The notes under the pieces: model-generated
Told to the model about the DNA's origin: nothing
Seen by the model: only the letters and a program-made list of their open reading frames with translations
Database searches by the model: none
Translations under genes and position numbers: made by a program
Assembly: GCA_018056215.1 (NCBI GenBank)
Contig: JAGPGB010000038.1
Span: forward strand, 1-8,443
Reading direction: 5' to 3'
From: Bacteroidales bacterium
GTDB lineage: Bacteria > Bacteroidota > Bacteroidia > Bacteroidales > DTU049
DNA length: 8,443 nt
Shown: piece after piece, positions 5,500-8,443 of the stretch
How positions within the stretch are numbered: position 1 is the first letter of the stretch
Layout: every line of letters begins with the position of its first letter

Positions 5500-7926
5500 A
5501 TGTCAGAAATTGGAGAATTAATGAATAATATTGCTTTTTTTATGAGTGAAGGTGCTGAAGATTTTTTCCCAGTAATATCAGCTGATGATGAAAAACATAT
5601 TAATAGTGAGCGTGTACCTAAAGAACTGCCAATAATTACATTACGTAATGCAGTTTTGTATCCTGGTAGCATAATGCCCATTACCATTGGCAGAGATAAA
5701 AGTTTAAAATTAATTAATGATGTTAGCCAAACCACAAATATAGTTGGTGTAATTGCACAAAAAGATGCTAATGTAGAAGATCCAGACTTTGATGATTTAT
5801 TTGAGTATGGTACTGTGGGCAAAATCATCAAGATATTACAAATGCCAGACCATAGTAAAATGGTGGTTTTGCAAGGTCGTAATAGATTTAGAGTCATAGA
5901 ACCTATAACTACCGAACCATATCATATCGCTAAAGTGCAAAAAATCAAACCTATCATTGAACCTAAAAATAATAAAGAATTTTCTGCTTCTATTGAGTTA
6001 ATAAAAAATTATGCTAAAAAACTTATCAAGCAATCTGCTAATGTGCCTGATGAGGCTAGTATGGCTATAGAAAATATCCAAAGTCCTATTTATTTGCTCT
6101 ATTTTATTTCTACTAGCTTAAATCTGCCAATAGAAAAAAAACAAAGAATCCTTGAGAGTGATGACCCTATAGAAATAGCAAATATAGTTTTAGAAAAATT
6201 AGCTAGTGATATTCAAATTTTAGAGATTAAAGAAAAAATAGAAGAACGCGTAAAATCTGATATAGATAAACAGCAAAAAGACTATTTTCTGAATGTTCAA
6301 TTAAAAGCTATACAAGATGAATTAGGAGTATCTACTAATGAACAAGAGTTAAAAAATTTATATGAAAAAGCTCAAAAAAAACAATGGTCAGTAGAAGTAG
6401 CAGAACTATTTGATAGAGAATTCAAAAAACTACAACGCATGAACCCTGCTGCAGCTGAATATTCTGTACAACTAAACTATCTAGAGCTTTTAGTAGATTT
6501 ACCTTGGAATGAATATACTAAAGATAATTATGACCTAAAAAGAGCACGTAAAGTGCTAGATGAGGATCATTTTGGGTTAGAAAAAGTTAAAGATAGGATA
6601 ATTGAATTTCTAGCAGTTACTAAGTTGAATGGTAATATGCGTTCACCAATATTATGTTTAGTAGGCCCTCCTGGTGTAGGCAAAACTTCTTTAGGGAAAT
6701 CTATTGCTAGAGCCCTTGAGCGTAAATATATTCGCATTTCTCTTGGTGGATTGCATGATGAAGCTGAGATAAGAGGTCATAGAAAAACATATGTGGGCGC
6801 TATGCCTGGCAGGATAATACAAAGCTTGCGAAAAGTACAATCTTCTAATCCTGTTTTTATGCTCGATGAAATTGATAAAGTCGGTACAATGTCTATACAA
6901 GGCGATCCACAAGCCGCACTATTAGAAGTTCTCGACCCAGAGCAAAACACACATTTTTATGATAACTACTTAGAGACAGAATTTGATTTGTCTAAAGTAA
7001 TGTTTATCGCTACTGCTAATAATATTGCTAGTATAAATCCTGCACTACTCGATAGAATGGAGATAATTGAGCTACATGGTTATGTACTCGAGGAAAAATT
7101 AGAAATAGCCAAACGTTTTTTAGTGCCCAAACAATTAGAAGAAAATGGAATGGCTAAATCTGGTTTAAAATTTTCGGAAAATTCTTTAAAAGAAATTATA
7201 GATAATTACACTCGAGAGAGTGGTGTGAGAGCATTAGAGAAACGTATATCTAAAATTATTCGTAATAAAGCAGTAGATTTCGCTTCTGGTAAATTGAAAA
7301 AAACTACATTAACAGTTAATGATATTAAAGAAATTCTAGGTGTACCAATTTTTAAACGCGAAAAAGCCCTTACTCAACCAATGGTAGGAGTAGTATTAGG
7401 ATTAGCATGGACACCAGTAGGTGGCGAAATTCTTTTCGTCGAAGCATCTACTCACAAAGGTGATGGCAAACTATCTATGACTGGTAATCTAGGCGATGTG
7501 ATGAAAGAATCTGCTACATTAGCCTTCGAGTTCATAAAAGCTAATGCTAAAACATTGAATATTGAAGAAGATTTTTATCAAAAACTTAATATACATATTC
7601 ATGTACCCGAAGGTGCTATACCCAAAGATGGACCCTCTGCAGGTGTAACTATGCTAACTGCGATGACAAGTGTTTTGCTCAATAAACCTGTACGTAATGA
7701 CATAGCTATGACTGGTGAAATAACTCTCAGAGGAAAAGTATTACCTGTAGGTGGTATTAAAGAAAAAATATTAGCAGCTTCGAGGGCAGGCATTAATAAA
7801 ATTATCTTACCTGCTGATAATATGGCAGACTTCTATGATATAGAAAAACACTATACTCAAAATTTACAACCTATTTTTGTAGATAATATGATAGATGTGC
7901 TAAAAGAAGTATTAGTAAATGAATAA
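5500..7926 (+). CDS. lon: Lon, ATP-dependent serine protease (LonA type)
   Basis: This 808-residue protein is a complete cytoplasmic Lon, which unfolds and degrades damaged and some regulatory proteins. The N-terminal LAN substrate-binding domain starts at about residue 44 (LPIITLRNAVLYPGSIMPI) and runs to about 240, followed by a helical linker with the conserved LKAIQDELG. The AAA+ module carries Walker A GPPGVGKT at 389-396 and Walker B MLDEID at 454-459. The C-terminal protease domain has the catalytic Ser713 in KDGPSAG and Lys756 in GGIKEK; their 43-residue spacing equals that of E. coli Ser679 and Lys722. All key residues are present, so the enzyme should be active. About 40 residues precede the LAN domain; starts at Met8 or Met15 are possible, but the first ATG follows the A-rich leader directly. 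The gene faces ridA, and a strong AT-only hairpin begins at its stop codon. Confidence 0.97.
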   Translation: MSEIGELMNNIAFFMSEGAEDFFPVISADDEKHINSERVPKELPIITLRNAVLYPGSIMPITIGRDKSLKLINDVSQTTNIVGVIAQKDANVEDPDFDDLFEYGTVGKIIKILQMPDHSKMVVLQGRNRFRVIEPITTEPYHIAKVQKIKPIIEPKNNKEFSASIELIKNYAKKLIKQSANVPDEASMAIENIQSPIYLLYFISTSLNLPIEKKQRILESDDPIEIANIVLEKLASDIQILEIKEKIEERVKSDIDKQQKDYFLNVQLKAIQDELGVSTNEQELKNLYEKAQKKQWSVEVAELFDREFKKLQRMNPAAAEYSVQLNYLELLVDLPWNEYTKDNYDLKRARKVLDEDHFGLEKVKDRIIEFLAVTKLNGNMRSPILCLVGPPGVGKTSLGKSIARALERKYIRISLGGLHDEAEIRGHRKTYVGAMPGRIIQSLRKVQSSNPVFMLDEIDKVGTMSIQGDPQAALLEVLDPEQNTHFYDNYLETEFDLSKVMFIATANNIASINPALLDRMEIIELHGYVLEEKLEIAKRFLVPKQLEENGMAKSGLKFSENSLKEIIDNYTRESGVRALEKRISKIIRNKAVDFASGKLKKTTLTVNDIKEILGVPIFKREKALTQPMVGVVLGLAWTPVGGEILFVEASTHKGDGKLSMTGNLGDVMKESATLAFEFIKANAKTLNIEEDFYQKLNIHIHVPEGAIPKDGPSAGVTMLTAMTSVLLNKPVRNDIAMTGEITLRGKVLPVGGIKEKILAASRAGINKIILPADNMADFYDIEKHYTQNLQPIFVDNMIDVLKEVLVNE

Positions 7927-7957
7927 TTTTAATTAAATTAGGCATTTAATTAAAATT
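7925..7957. terminator. Bidirectional AT-only hairpin between lon and ridA
   Basis: AATTTTAATTAAAT (7925-7938) and ATTTAATTAAAATT (7944-7957) are perfect 14-base complements around the loop TAGGC. Four further pairs outward (two of them G-T) are possible, with GTTTATT following. It overlaps the last two bases of the lon stop and lies 50 bases past the ridA stop, so it could end both convergent transcripts. The stem has no G-C pairs, which is unusual for an intrinsic terminator but fits the base composition here. Confidence 0.6.
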
Positions 7958-8007
7958 GTTTATTAGTAGCATTTAGCATTGTGTAAGTTTAAGTAAATAT
8001 AATAATT

Positions 8008-8385
8008 TTATTTAGAAGCTATACATTCTATTTCTACTTTTGCTTTCATGGGTAACTGTACAACACCAAATGCTGCTCTTGCAGGCTTATTATTAGTAAA
8101 AAATTCACCATATATTTCGTTCATATCTGCGAAATCATTCATATCTGCCATTAAGACAGTGCATTTAATGACATCGTCCAATTGATAACCTGCAGCTTCT
8201 AAAATAGCTGTGATATTTTGCAAAACTCTGCGAGTCTGAATTTTGATATCACCATCTACTATTGCTCCCGTAGAAGGATCTATGGGTATTTGTCCAGAAA
8301 TAAATAATAATCCATTACATTCTATTGCTTGACTATATGGACCTATGGCTTTGGGTGCTTGATCTGTAGAAATAACCTTTTTCAT
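8008..8385 (-). CDS. ridA: RidA-family reactive enamine/imine deaminase (YjgF/YER057c/UK114)
   Basis: The 125-residue protein is close to the usual 126-130 of the family. RidA hydrolyses reactive enamine/imine intermediates such as 2-aminoacrylate, made by PLP-dependent dehydratases, and so protects other PLP enzymes; it acts in the cytoplasm as a trimer. The family pocket is intact: Tyr17 in GPYSQA, Gly31 in ISGQIP, Arg103 in KPARAAF and Glu118 in KVEIECIA, corresponding to E. coli Tyr17, Gly31, Arg105 and Glu120. This supports true RidA rather than a subgroup lacking the Arg. I chose ATG at 8385 over the GTG codon just before it because the N-terminus MKKVISTDQAPKAIGPYSQ matches the family. 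A clear promoter lies upstream. No threonine dehydratase or other obvious partner gene is in the window. Confidence 0.95.
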   Translation of the reverse strand: MKKVISTDQAPKAIGPYSQAIECNGLLFISGQIPIDPSTGAIVDGDIKIQTRRVLQNITAILEAAGYQLDDVIKCTVLMADMNDFADMNEIYGEFFTNNKPARAAFGVVQLPMKAKVEIECIASK

Positions 8386-8405
8386 CACTTATAAATTTAT
8401 TTTTA

Positions 8406-8435
8406 CAAATTTATAAATAAAAAAATGAATTGCAA
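8406..8435 (-). promoter_or_regulatory. Bacteroidota-type promoter of ridA
   Basis: On the minus strand the sequence reads TTG (8435-8433), 19 bases, then TAAATTTG (8413-8406), a perfect TAnnTTTG -7 box. The box ends 20 bases before the ATG at 8385, close to the 22 bases seen for gldF. Both elements, the spacing and the leader length agree with the gldF promoter, making this the best-supported promoter in the window. Confidence 0.72.
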
Positions 8436-8443
8436 CTTTTAAA

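Noticed and set aside
5490..5897. Long minus-strand reading frame opposite the start of lon.
   Set aside because: It is the antisense shadow of a well-conserved lon coding region and has no recognisable motif or promoter. The same holds for minus-strand frames at 4851-5078, 6691-6912 and 7599-7793, and for plus-strand frames over the EamA gene at 1987-2223 and 2353-2616.

Overview
The window looks like a stretch of a Bacteroidota chromosome that is very rich in A+T. Three things point there: a gldF-gldG pair, which belongs to the Gld ABC transporter known mainly from this phylum; promoter-like sites of the Bacteroidota type (TTG, about 19 bases, then TAnnTTTG); and no Shine-Dalgarno sites ahead of the start codons. 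I cannot place it below phylum level.

Layout from left to right. (1) The last 28 codons of an unidentified gene end at base 88. (2) A very AT-rich spacer with two palindromic sequences follows. (3) An FkbM-type SAM-dependent methyltransferase gene (277-1125) is split by one in-frame TGA at 493-495; both halves lie in the same frame and the second half keeps its SAM-binding motifs. (4) On the minus strand, a 10-helix EamA/DMT-type transporter gene is followed 7 bases later by a YigZ/IMPACT-family gene; together they look like one transcription unit. (5) Divergent from that, gldF and gldG (3 bases apart) encode the membrane parts of the Gld ABC transporter. (6) lon encodes a full-length ATP-dependent protease with its ATPase and Ser-Lys protease residues intact. 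(7) On the minus strand, facing lon across a strong AT-only hairpin, is ridA, a reactive enamine/imine deaminase, with the clearest promoter in the window.

Most of the genes are housekeeping or envelope functions: protein quality control (lon), metabolite damage control (ridA), a YigZ-family protein of unsettled role, an uncharacterised exporter and gliding/secretion-linked transport (gldFG). The methyltransferase differs from these. It is AT-richer, belongs to a family common in surface-polysaccharide loci, and is interrupted, so it may be the edge of a variable locus extending to the left. I saw no mobile element, tRNA, rRNA, CRISPR array or riboswitch, and no clearly new multigene system. 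The point most worth checking is the TGA at a probable tryptophan position: none of the eight genes ending in the window uses TGA as its stop (seven TAA, one TAG), while the 14 other Trp codons are all TGG.
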